Assembly (NCBI GenBank): GCA_036504595.1 | Contig: DASXUX010000008.1 | Span: 1 to 32,123, forward strand | Source of the DNA: DASXUX01 sp036504595 | GTDB taxonomy: Bacteria > Planctomycetota > SZUA-567 > H5-PLA8 | Direction: 5' to 3' | Length of the DNA stretch: 32,123 nucleotides | Part shown: positions 1 to 7,483 of the stretch, piece after piece | How positions within the stretch are numbered: position 1 is the stretch's first letter | Layout of the letters: each line of letters starts with the position of its first letter | Program-made: the position numbers and the translations under genes | Notes under the pieces: generated by a model | The model's database searches: none | The model's input: only the letters and a program-made list of their open reading frames with translations | Told to the model about the DNA's origin: nothing

Positions 1-1
1 A

Positions 2-150
2 ATTTGGAGCGGCCATGATGCGCCGCACACGGCCCCGCGTTGGAAGAAAACTCACGCCGAAGAAAACGAAGAACAGCAGAAGAAGAGATTCAAAATCGAA
101 GTTGTCGAAGAAGACGAACCGAAGAACACCGCATTTTCAAACCGGCTGGA
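2..150 (+). pseudogene. possible 3' fragment of a charged protein
   Basis: The frame starting at base 2 is open from the window edge and reads through a stretch rich in Glu and Lys (WKKTHAEENEEQQKKRF, then KIEVVEEDEPKN), which looks like the charged end of a real protein. The purine-rich GAAGAA composition fits coding in this frame. At about base 150 it runs into the end of the IS21 fragment on the other strand and becomes nonsense until a stop at 359-361. I infer a gene broken by that junction. No family is recognisable; a chance low-complexity frame is the alternative. Confidence 0.3.
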
Positions 151-1040
151 TTACTGCACTACCAGATCGGCGCTGACAGCGCCCAGTTCGACCAGCGCGA
201 TTTTGCGCGATGCCAGGTGCTGCGTGAGCGTGCTGAACTTGCCCATCTCGTTGCGCGGGTGCAGCGCGATCTGTTCCAGTCGGCTATTGAGAATGCGCAC
301 CAGGCGAGAGTCCCACCGCGCCCACACGGCGCGCCCCATGTACTCGGGCGGCACTGAGTAATAGGCATGCTCCACTTCAATGTGGCCGTCGCGGTGGACG
401 ATGCGTTGGTCTTCGTGAAAGAATGGAAAACGTTCGGCAGGCAGCGGCAGCAGTGCGCTCCGTTCGATCTCGAACAACTGCCGAACCTGTTTCCGGGTTG
501 TGCCGTGAATGCGCAGATCGGCAATGCGGCTTTCCCACTGCGTCAGGTGCGCGTTCTCGGCGGCGAGCGTCGGAAAGGTTCGGCCCTTCAGCGCATTGCC
601 TTTGACGTAGCCGACGTTGGCTTCGGCCTTGCCGTTGTGGCGCGGCGTGCGAACTTTGATCGGCATCAGCGCCGTGCCGTAGTGCCTGCAGAACGAGATG
701 ATGATCGGATGGAGTTCTGGGTCGTACCAATCGGCCTTGTTGACCGCCGCTTTTGTGTTGTCGATCTGCAGGATCTTCGGCACGCCGCCCCAGGCCCAAA
801 AGGCGTTCTCCCAGCCCGCCAGCCAGCTCTGTGTCTCTTGCTTGAAGAACGCTTCGCTATAGCCCTTGCGCGAAAAGCTCAGACAAACGCGCAGCACGTG
901 GCTGCGGCGGTGTTTGCCATCCGCTCCGATGATCGGAGCGCCGCTGCCGAAGTCGGCCTGGGCCTCCGCACCCGCCTGCCGTTCGATGCGACGGAAGGGC
1001 AGATCGGTGTCCGCGCTCAGCCGCCGCACGATGCGCTTCT
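151..1040 (-). pseudogene. istA: IS21-family transposase (IstA) fragment
   Basis: This is the central part of an IstA transposase, the DDE integrase-type enzyme of IS21 elements. All three catalytic acidic residues are visible: QADFG, QIDNTKAAV and HNGKAEANVGYVK. The segment before them (RIVRRLSADTDLPFRRIE) is typical of the family. The N-terminal helix-turn-helix region is missing and is replaced in frame by a VWA-domain fragment. The C-terminus stops soon after EMGKFSTLTQHLASRK, roughly a hundred residues earlier than usual in this family. No istB helper gene follows and no terminal repeats are seen. It is a remnant truncated at both ends. The exact junction near 1040 is estimated from where similarity changes. 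Confidence 0.85.
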
Positions 1041-1405
1041 CCGGCTGCGCTACTTCATGTGGCGTCTTTCCCGAAGGTCCACCGGCCGGCGTGCCAGCGC
1101 GGTACGTGATGAAAAGAAAGCGCGCCATCGTCAACTGCGCCCACTGGCGGTAAATGTATTCACCGGTTTTGTTCAGTCCCGAGGCGGCGATGGGGTAAAT
1201 CTTGATGCCACGGGCGACTGCTCGGAAAATCTCGTCCGAATAGGTATAGGGGCGCCCATAATCCAGGTGCGGGGGAGCATCTGCAATATGGAAAAGCAGC
1301 CTGATTGCTTCGCCGTCATCCCAGTTCATGTCCGATAGAGAAGTGTGCAATGCTTCGAGCGCCGCTTCTGGTTCGTTTCCGCCTTGGGCTCTCTCGATTC
1401 CTAAT
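1041..1405 (-). pseudogene. von Willebrand factor A (VWA) domain fragment
   Basis: The minus-strand frame reads GNEPEAALEALHTSLSDMNW, then RLLFHIADAPPH, RGIKIYPIAASGLN and TMARFLFITYRAGTPAGGP. This pattern (a Pro-Glu-Ala helix start, a hydrophobic strand ending in DAPPH, and a GIKIYPIAASG strand) is the second half of a VWA domain of the kind found in secreted planctomycete-type proteins. The MIDAS start (DxSxS) is absent, so only the C-terminal half remains. Upstream it joins the recombinase fragment near 1405, but out of that gene's frame. Downstream it is fused in frame to the IS21 transposase fragment. It has no start of its own and is almost certainly non-functional. Confidence 0.65.
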
Positions 1406-1568
1406 ACGCGTTTCCGGAAGACAGCCAGCCTTCATGGCGCTGGCTGGAAATGAACGCTTCGGCTGATTCGCGCTGCGCATCCAGAGAATTGAACTCTAGA
1501 TCGAGGTTCTCGTCCGTTGATTTCCGGGTGTAGATCGCACATCTGATCGTCTTCTTGGGCTGGCTCAT
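1406..1568 (-). pseudogene. serine recombinase, N-terminal fragment
   Basis: Only the start of a large serine recombinase (resolvase/invertase family) survives. The segment CAIYTRKSTDENLDLEFNSL contains the nucleophile region with the catalytic serine in YTRKS, followed by LDAQRESAEAFI, a conserved family helix. The likely start is the ATG at 1568, which overlaps the DUF2924 stop as ATGA and is preceded by AAAGGAG, so translation was coupled. Homology ends at about HEGW, some 50 residues in, and a stop follows at 1401-1403 after unrelated residues. The rest of the catalytic domain, the zinc-ribbon and the DNA-binding domains are gone. Confidence 0.8.
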
Positions 1569-2059
1569 GCGCGCTCCTTTTGGCATTCAAGCCCGAAAAA
1601 GTGGTAGCCGTTCCAGTGCGCACCGGTGATCACCTTGGCGATGGCAGAAAGCGTGCGGTAGAGCTCACCCTCAAACTCAAATCCCTTTGGCAAGACCCTG
1701 ACCAGAATCTGCCGCCCCTTGTAATCGCGGCTGATCACGGCGCCGGGCATTGGAATGCGCGCGTCGCCGGAATTATGGACGGTCACCGTCTTGATCCGGC
1801 CGGGCAGCGCCGACGGCGGGACGGCACGCTCGGGTTTGGTGGTGCGAAAATCGGACTCGGCGGCCAGTTCCATCGCACGGCGTCTGGCATGCTCCGAAAG
1901 ACCGCCTTCGGCGCGCGCCTGCATGCGCCAGGCGATTCGTTTCACCAGGTATTCCTGGTGGCGTGATCGGTTGTCTTCGCCGAACAATTCAACGTGCTTG
2001 CGCCGCAGCTCTTTCACCGTCATCCCTTCGAGCATGGCAATCTCGTTGCCGATGTTCAT
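1565..2059 (-). CDS. DUF2924 family protein
   Basis: This protein of 164 residues matches the DUF2924 pattern: an N-terminal helix with MTVKELRRKHVELFGEDNRS, a following YLVKRIAWRMQARAEGGLSE segment, and a C-terminal half with ISRDYKGRQILVRVLPKGFE and AITGAHWNGYHFFGL-like features (here AKVITGAHWNGYHFFGL). Members typically sit directly upstream of a serine recombinase in planctomycetes and proteobacteria; their function is unknown and I infer a role in recombinase binding or site choice. The start is the ATG at 2059, overlapping the upstream stop as ATGA with GGAGG in front. The gene looks intact although its recombinase partner is broken. Confidence 0.85.
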   Translation of the reverse strand: MNIGNEIAMLEGMTVKELRRKHVELFGEDNRSRHQEYLVKRIAWRMQARAEGGLSEHARRRAMELAAESDFRTTKPERAVPPSALPGRIKTVTVHNSGDARIPMPGAVISRDYKGRQILVRVLPKGFEFEGELYRTLSAIAKVITGAHWNGYHFFGLECQKERA

Positions 2060-2271
2060 CGTTTGGTCCTCCGCATGGGTCTCTGTTCGTTAACCAGCGG
2101 GGCCATCAGGGCTCGTTCGCCCTGAACCTCAAGCTGATTAACGCCAGAATCTGAGAGCGGCAAAGCGCCTGGCCGGCATTGCATGCGCAGGTATCCGCGG
2201 GCGGGAATTTTAGCGATCTCATCGAAGCGCTGATCTGACGTCAGCGCGCACGGGTGGACGTCTGACGGCAT
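2056..2271 (-). CDS. 71-residue protein upstream of DUF2924
   Basis: A small protein with a strong ribosome-binding site (AAGGAG, five bases before the ATG at 2271). It contains CALTSDQRFDEIAKIPARGY, a pattern that recalls the TPxQRxxEVAxILAxG start of short proteins commonly placed before DUF2924 genes. Its stop overlaps the DUF2924 start (ATGA), so the 71-residue protein, DUF2924 and recombinase form one coupled unit. The middle is basic and cysteine-poor and has no membrane segment. Its job is unknown; a small DNA-binding accessory factor of the recombination unit is an inference from position only. A decayed copy of its C-terminal half occurs at 28107-28205. Confidence 0.65.
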   Translation of the reverse strand: MPSDVHPCALTSDQRFDEIAKIPARGYLRMQCRPGALPLSDSGVNQLEVQGERALMAPLVNEQRPMRRTKR

Positions 2272-2288
2272 GTGGGCTCCTTGGTGTT

Positions 2289-2399
2289 GAGCGCCCACAA
2301 CGGCCTTCGCTTGGCGACCAGCGCGTTGTCTGGCAGGTTTCCGGGTGTTTACTTGCCCGGCCGTGGTTCGAAATGTCGGATTGGGGTGCGAATTAGACT
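2289..2399. repeat. dispersed repeat, copy R1
   Basis: This stretch begins GAGCGCCCACAACGGC, continues with GACCAGCGCGTTGTC and CCCGGCCGTGGTTCGA, and ends with CGAATTAGAC. The same landmarks in the same order occur at 27822-27925, and weaker ones at 8503-8636. It lies between the 71-residue gene and the methyltransferase gene. It is not an obvious insertion sequence: it has no terminal inverted repeats and no room for a gene. It could be a non-coding mobile relic or a conserved 3' flank carried with rearranged segments. Confidence 0.65.
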
Positions 2400-2478
2400 C
2401 ACGGCAGCGCTTTTCCACCCAGCCTTCGCGTGCTACGATGGTCCGGTACTATTCACATCCGAACGGAGGTTTTCTGCA

Positions 2479-3228
2479 TTGGATATTCCTCGGATCTTCA
2501 ACATCACTGAAAGTGCTCACCGCATCCACAACCCGATCACACCCGAGAAGCTCGCCACTCTCGGCGCGGCGCTGCGTCTAGAACCGGGGGCCCGAGTGCT
2601 CGACCTCGGCAGCGGTTCGGGGGAGATGCTGTGCACCTGGGCACGCGATCACGGCGTCATCGGCGTCGGCATCGACATGAGCCAGTTGTTCACCGAGCAA
2701 GCGAAACTCCGTGCTGAAGAACTCGGTGTCGCCGACCAAGTCAAGTTCATCCATGGCGATGCTGCCGGCTATGTCTCTGACGAGAAGGTCAGTGTGGCAG
2801 CCTGCGTCGGCGCCACTTGGATCGCCGGGGGAGTCGGCGGCACTATCGAGCTTCTGGCGCGGAGCCTGCGCACCGGAGGGATCATCCTCATCGGCGAACC
2901 CTACTGGCGACAGTTACCGCCGACGGAAGATGTTGCCAAGGGGTGTCTTGCTCACTCGATCTCCGGCTTTCTCATGCTTCCAGAACTTCTCGCGTCTTTC
3001 GACCATCTTGGCTGCGACGTCGTTGAAATGGTTCTGGCCGACCAAGACGGCTGGGACAGATATGAGGCGGCCAAATGGCTCACCATGCGCCGATGGCTTG
3101 AAGCCAATCCCGACGACGAGTTCGCGAAAGATGTTCGAGCCAAACTGACCTCGGAGCCCGAGCGCTACGCCGCTTACACGCGTGAATACCTGGGCTGGGG
3201 TGTGTTCGCGCTGATGCCGCGGCGATGA
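2479..3228 (+). CDS. class I SAM-dependent methyltransferase, YjhP-like
   Basis: A 249-residue Rossmann-fold methyltransferase. Motif I is RVLDLGSGSGEMLCTWARD, and the acidic residue of motif II is in GVGIDMS. The later segments ACVGATWIAGG, LIGEPYWRQLP and AAKWLTMRRWLEANPDDEF closely resemble, from memory, E. coli YjhP and its relatives, whose substrate is unknown. I chose the TTG at 2479 as the start because GGAGG lies nine bases upstream and the family's N-terminus (DIPRIFNITESAHRIHNP) begins there; the frame stays open further up through repeat R1, which is not protein-like. No operon partner is evident. The high similarity to enterobacterial relatives suggests a horizontally mobile gene. 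Confidence 0.88.
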   Translation: MDIPRIFNITESAHRIHNPITPEKLATLGAALRLEPGARVLDLGSGSGEMLCTWARDHGVIGVGIDMSQLFTEQAKLRAEELGVADQVKFIHGDAAGYVSDEKVSVAACVGATWIAGGVGGTIELLARSLRTGGIILIGEPYWRQLPPTEDVAKGCLAHSISGFLMLPELLASFDHLGCDVVEMVLADQDGWDRYEAAKWLTMRRWLEANPDDEFAKDVRAKLTSEPERYAAYTREYLGWGVFALMPRR

Positions 3229-3280
3229 GGGATTGTTGCGCATCGCAAGGTCGGCCGCGTCTTCCTTCTGCGGAACTTTT

Positions 3281-3304
3281 GGCCCCGTCTCGCCCCGCGG
3301 GGCC
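3281..3304. other. GC-rich dyad between convergent genes
   Basis: GGCCCC and GGGGCC arms surround an inner palindrome, GCCCCGCGGGGC. It lies in the 184-bp gap between the convergent methyltransferase and deacetylase genes. A bidirectional terminator would fit the position, but there is no T-run after the stem on either strand. Confidence 0.25.
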
Positions 3305-3412
3305 GCCTCCTGCGCACGAAACTGGCCCAAGAAGCGGAAGCGACAGCGGTACGCCGAGGCAGCGACGGAAAAGGGAGGACATGATTCTGGCGACGCCGAA
3401 TGCACGAGACGC

Positions 3413-4606
3413 CTATTGTTCATTGCGTGCGGCCTGCGGCGTAATCGTCACCTCGCCCCTGTCCGGCGTCACCTGCACCAAGGCGAAGCTTGCCCCTTCG
3501 TGCTCGACCACCTTGCACGCGACCGCGGCTCCGTTCTGCGTGGCGCTGGCCGACTTCCAATTTGCGTCGAGCCGCACCTTCACCGTTAGCGGGAAATCGA
3601 AGAGCGCGTCGTCCATCTCGTCCGTCAGATCGAGAACGATCCTATCCGCGGCTGCGCTCTTCATCGTAAGCTTGGCCGTATCACGCTCCTGGCCGTACTG
3701 GGCCACTTCGCGGAAAAGACCAAGCCACAGTTCGCCGCTCTTGACCTTTTCTTGTATGTAGGCGAACTTCTTCTCGCACTTGGCGACCTCGGCTTCATCC
3801 TTCTCCTTGATGAAGTGGAAAAAGCCGACCCACCAACCGCGCCAGGCGCCGTTCTTCGGCGAATGGTCAAACACCGTCACCAAGTCGGCCCAACGCCCCT
3901 TCGGATCGTCTATGGTGAAGGCGCTCGTGGCATGAACCTTCATGTATTCAATGTTATTGGCCGGATTGACCACTGTGTACCCGACACGCCCGGCGATGTA
4001 GTACTTCTTGGCCAGTTCCGGATCGTTCTTCTCCTGCCCCGCCCCGCCAGGATAGGTGATGGTCAGACAGCGGATGCCGACGTGCTCCTCGATGGCCTTC
4101 TTGGAGTCCCCGTACTGCATCTCCATGTCATCCCAAACGGGAACCTTGTGGTTCAGATGATCCACCGAATGCGAGCCCACGTCGTAGCCGGCGGCCACCA
4201 CTTTCCGCCAATCATCCCAGGTGCCTGCCATCCCCCCTTTCCCAACGTCACGGGTAACGAGCCACCAGGTCGGCCGCAGGCCAAACTTCCTGCACTCCTC
4301 CATCCACCACGGCAGGTTGGAGGCGCAGTTGTCGTCTACGCCCATCGAGGCTGCGGCAAGGCAGTCGTCCTTCCACAGGCAGATACTGGCCTCGCCGGCT
4401 TTGGCCGGCCACTCGATGTCCTTGAGCGCAAAACGTGGCTTATCGGCCTTCTCGAGGTTATGCTTCTGCCGCGGATTCGGCGTGACCGCCGTCGCCGCCG
4501 GGGCTGGGGCATTGGCGCCCGCCGGCTGATCCTCAGCCAGAGCCGCTTTCGCACAGAGCGCCAACAGCGCCGCTGCCAATAGACTCCTAAGCCACATGCG
4601 GTTCAT
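3413..4606 (-). CDS. polysaccharide deacetylase (CE4, NodB homology), secreted
   Basis: About 397 residues. An N-terminal signal peptide (MNRMWLRSLLAAALLALCA, then KAALAED) indicates export. The CE4 catalytic core follows: motif 1 with the metal-binding Asp pair in SMGVDDNCAS, motif 2 GSHSVDHLNH carrying the HxxxH metal ligands, and motif 3 around TYPGGAG. CE4 enzymes remove N- or O-acetyl groups from polysaccharides such as chitin, peptidoglycan or xylan; which one applies here cannot be seen. The last 100 residues form a beta-rich domain. The start at 4606 is supported by AAGGAG ten bases upstream; the frame extends further but only into the intergenic region. It lies 23 bp downstream of the secreted unknown gene and is probably co-transcribed with it. 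Confidence 0.88.
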   Translation of the reverse strand: MNRMWLRSLLAAALLALCAKAALAEDQPAGANAPAPAATAVTPNPRQKHNLEKADKPRFALKDIEWPAKAGEASICLWKDDCLAAASMGVDDNCASNLPWWMEECRKFGLRPTWWLVTRDVGKGGMAGTWDDWRKVVAAGYDVGSHSVDHLNHKVPVWDDMEMQYGDSKKAIEEHVGIRCLTITYPGGAGQEKNDPELAKKYYIAGRVGYTVVNPANNIEYMKVHATSAFTIDDPKGRWADLVTVFDHSPKNGAWRGWWVGFFHFIKEKDEAEVAKCEKKFAYIQEKVKSGELWLGLFREVAQYGQERDTAKLTMKSAAADRIVLDLTDEMDDALFDFPLTVKVRLDANWKSASATQNGAAVACKVVEHEGASFALVQVTPDRGEVTITPQAARNEQ

Positions 4607-4629
4607 CGGTTGCTCTCCTTGTGGCGATT

Positions 4630-6213
4630 CTACTTCTCTGGTGGATTCTGTACGAAATGTCCACCTCTCTTGTCCTGGTTCCAGACCCATTTCAAATTGT
4701 CTTTGCCGCCTCGTTGTCGCGGCACATCCTTACGATAGGCGCTCCACATCTCATCAAAAAACGGATCCGTGGTTCTTGGGGCGCCCTCGGGAATCCACTT
4801 GGGACGCTCATAGATCGTGTTCTTGGCTCCCATCCAATAATCTTCCATCTCGAAAAACGCATCGTGATTCCAAATGGCTTTGGCTTTCATGAGCAGGGCC
4901 GCCAAGGCGTTGCCGGCTGATGATTGAGCGTTTATGGCATGATAGGCGAACAGCCAATTCGCGGTCTTGTCCCAGTCCTTCTTCGGCTTCTCCTCAAACG
5001 GTTCGCGCGGTCCGGTGTGACACCCGGCCTGCCATAGGGCCGTCTGGCCGTCGCCGCCATTGCCGAAGTACGTGTCCAGATCCTCTTGGAATATTGTCGT
5101 CGGTTGCGGACCATTTTCCGTCGGTGTAATTCCCGTTCCCCCGTACACCTTGGCGCTCATGGACACGAGCGGGAACTCTCGAATCTCCGGCCTGTCCAGC
5201 ATGATGCTGGCAAAAAGGATCGGCCACTTTCTTCCTTGCCAGTGCCCGCCGTCGCCAAACCACTGGCGTCCGCATTTTGCCACGCCGGACAGATCAATGC
5301 CCAGTTGAACATAACCGTACATCAGCGCCTGCTTCTTTTCTTGCGGGACATCCAGCAGCAGCATGAGCGCGCCGTAGGAGGTCATGCGGGCGAATTCGCG
5401 GCCGTAATTCGGCTGGTTCAGGCCCGGCGCCATGAATTGAATTGTCCAGGCGTCCATGTGGTCCAGCCAGGGCCTTTCAAAAATTCGCGCCATCTGTTCA
5501 AAGTCCGGCATTGCAGGCACGGGCTTGAGTTTTGGCAGAAGGCTCCACTGGAGATCCTTCGCCTGGTAAATTGGCTTCTCCTTTCCCGCGTAGGGTGGCC
5601 GGAACGCATCCGCCGGCGGGGCTTTGGCCAAACAGGTCAGGACGGCGGCAGATTCCAGCGCAAACGGACTCGTTGGCGCGGTCAGTGGAGCCTTCCGGCC
5701 GCTTTTCGAAAGATAGAAGGCTTGCCCCACGACGCAGGGGGTCACGAGTTTCCCCTCTACGTAATTCTCACTGCTGATTGTCGAGATCAGACTGTCGTTG
5801 GGATCGAGTTTGCATGGAAATGGAACGGAGAGGGCGGGATCATAGTTGATGACCCGGGAGTCGTAGCCTTCCTTGCTGAAGCCAGTTTGACCATCGTTAG
5901 CCGGGCCGCGAACGATCATGGAGCCATTTCTCATGCGCCGGTCGTCGCGCAAGCCGGCCGCTCCATACAGGCTCTTCGCTTCCGTCGCCGGTTCGGTAGC
6001 GGGCGCAGAACCCGGTGAAGGTGTGACGCTGACAACGGTGACCGGCCCGACGACCCAATAATCGCCTGTGATGAACTTGCCCACGGGGCAGAGTTTGTCG
6101 AACTTCCAGGTGATTCCATACTGAGATACGGAGTCTGCTTCTTCAGCGCAGGCGAACGAGAAGAGTCCTAACTGAAGAAGGGCTGCGAATACAATCGAGC
6201 ATCTCGCTTTCAT
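4630..6213 (-). CDS. secreted protein of unknown function, 527 residues
   Basis: It has a clear signal peptide (MKARCSIVFAALLQLGLFSF, cleavage near ACAEE), followed by a beta-rich N-terminal region starting YGITWKFDKLCPVGKFITG and with GDYWVVGPVTVVSVTP. The C-terminal half is helical and rich in Trp, Tyr and His (CGRQWFGDGGHWQGRKWPIL, YHAINAQSSAGNALAALLM). That half resembles an alpha/alpha-barrel of the kind found in polysaccharide lyases and hydrolases, but I cannot name a family. It is the first gene of a unit with the CE4 deacetylase 23 bp downstream, which suggests a shared polysaccharide substrate. A good minus-strand promoter lies about 45-60 bp upstream. Confidence 0.75.
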   Translation of the reverse strand: MKARCSIVFAALLQLGLFSFACAEEADSVSQYGITWKFDKLCPVGKFITGDYWVVGPVTVVSVTPSPGSAPATEPATEAKSLYGAAGLRDDRRMRNGSMIVRGPANDGQTGFSKEGYDSRVINYDPALSVPFPCKLDPNDSLISTISSENYVEGKLVTPCVVGQAFYLSKSGRKAPLTAPTSPFALESAAVLTCLAKAPPADAFRPPYAGKEKPIYQAKDLQWSLLPKLKPVPAMPDFEQMARIFERPWLDHMDAWTIQFMAPGLNQPNYGREFARMTSYGALMLLLDVPQEKKQALMYGYVQLGIDLSGVAKCGRQWFGDGGHWQGRKWPILFASIMLDRPEIREFPLVSMSAKVYGGTGITPTENGPQPTTIFQEDLDTYFGNGGDGQTALWQAGCHTGPREPFEEKPKKDWDKTANWLFAYHAINAQSSAGNALAALLMKAKAIWNHDAFFEMEDYWMGAKNTIYERPKWIPEGAPRTTDPFFDEMWSAYRKDVPRQRGGKDNLKWVWNQDKRGGHFVQNPPEK

Positions 6214-6268
6214 CTAGTTGCCTTTCGCAAAGGCCTTCGACCCCTGAGGTTAAACGAATCACGGTATG

Positions 6269-6296
6269 GTTATAACGTGGCTCTTGCATCCCGCAA
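6269..6296 (-). promoter_or_regulatory. sigma70-type promoter for the secreted protein/deacetylase unit
   Basis: On the minus strand TTGCGG (6296-6291) and TATAAC (6274-6269) are 16 bp apart, about 56 bp before the ATG at 6213. Position and sequence fit a housekeeping promoter; this is read by eye only. Confidence 0.45.
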
Positions 6297-6469
6297 CCAG
6301 CCACCGATTCGGGCTTGCTGCAGGCTGCCATAAGGCTACAGTCTCGCTATGGTTTCTCTGGTTCGATGTTTTGATTCTGTGTGAGGCCTGTATCCAGCCT
6401 TGGAGTGGGACGAGTTGGCTGGGGATTCACGGCGATGCGACGAGCTGAGAGATTGGCAACAGGTCTGCC

Positions 6470-7483
6470 ATGCGCCACGGAATCATAGCCTCGGGCAACT
6501 GGATCGTAGACAGCGTCAAGACGATTGACACCCTGCCAGCGGCCGGTGCCTGCGCCACCGTCTATACTGTCGAGCGTTCCGGCGGCGGCGCGCCGCACAA
6601 CGTGCTGGTTGATCTGGCGTGTCTCAAAGCCGATCTCCCGCTGTGGGCTCACGGGGCGATTGGCGACGACGAAGGCGGCCTCTTCCTGAGGCGCAGACTG
6701 GTGACTCATGGCGTGGACACCTCGCACCTGCGCACAACACCACAGGCACCCACATCCTTTGCCGACGTGATGAATGCCAGGGACACGAATGCCCGCACCT
6801 TTTTCCATTTTGCCGGTGCCAACGCCCTGCTGGCGCCGGCTGCATTCGAAGACATCGGGGTTTCTGCCAGGATTTTTCATCTTGGCTATCTGCTGCTTTT
6901 GCCGCTGCTTGACGCGCCCGATCCGCAGTTTCAGACCGGCGCCGCCCGCGCACTGGCCTCGCTGACCCACCAGGGTTACAAGACCTCGGTGGACGTGATC
7001 TCTTCCGCCTGTGGCGACTATCGCCTCGTTCTGCCAAGCCTGCCGCATACCGATTACCTGATCGTCAATGAGATCGAGGCGGGCGGCGTCGTGGGGGCCG
7101 CGCTACGCCGGGCAGACGGAGCACTGGATTGGCAAGCGGTCGTTGCCGCCGCGCGAAGCCTGCGGGATGCCGGCGTGCGCGAGGTGGTCGTCATTCATTT
7201 TCCGGAAGGCGCGCATGCGCTGGCTGCCGATGGCCATGAGGCCACAGTATCGTCCTTCCGCGTGCCGCCCCAGGAAATCCAGGGGACAGTCGGCGCGGGC
7301 GATGCGTTCTGCGCAGGAATGCTCTTCGCCTTGCACGAAGGCATGGGGCTACAGGAGTGCCTGCGTTTCGCTAATGCCAATGCGCGGTTTAATCTATTAA
7401 GCTCCACCTCGACAGACGGAGCCAGGCCATTGGCCGAAGTACTGCGCTATCTGGAAGCTGACCAGAGCAGGAGAACTCCATGA
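6470..7483 (+). CDS. PfkB-family carbohydrate/nucleoside kinase
   Basis: A 337-residue sugar kinase of the ribokinase/PfkB family, which phosphorylates a sugar or nucleoside using ATP in the cytoplasm. The N-terminal glycine motif is ERSGGGAPHN and the ATP/anion-hole motif is TVGAGDAFCAGM near residues 273-284, including the catalytic Asp of GAGD. The usual DTxGAGD signature has Gly in place of the leading Asp (QGTVGAGD), a mild deviation. The substrate cannot be told from sequence. The stop overlaps the start of the next gene (ATGA, 7480-7483), so the two are translationally coupled. The gene diverges from the secreted protein/deacetylase unit across a 256-bp gap. Confidence 0.88.
   Translation: MRHGIIASGNWIVDSVKTIDTLPAAGACATVYTVERSGGGAPHNVLVDLACLKADLPLWAHGAIGDDEGGLFLRRRLVTHGVDTSHLRTTPQAPTSFADVMNARDTNARTFFHFAGANALLAPAAFEDIGVSARIFHLGYLLLLPLLDAPDPQFQTGAARALASLTHQGYKTSVDVISSACGDYRLVLPSLPHTDYLIVNEIEAGGVVGAALRRADGALDWQAVVAAARSLRDAGVREVVVIHFPEGAHALAADGHEATVSSFRVPPQEIQGTVGAGDAFCAGMLFALHEGMGLQECLRFANANARFNLLSSTSTDGARPLAEVLRYLEADQSRRTP

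Noticed and set aside
367..1338. A 323-codon plus-strand frame
   Set aside because: It is antisense to the IS21/VWA fragments, which show clear catalytic motifs on the minus strand; it is an artefact of high GC.
2272..2478. Upstream extension of the methyltransferase frame
   Set aside because: It reads through repeat R1, is not protein-like, and a TTG with a good ribosome-binding site sits where the family begins.
5086..6018. A 310-codon plus-strand frame
   Set aside because: Antisense to the secreted 527-residue gene, with no recognisable motif.
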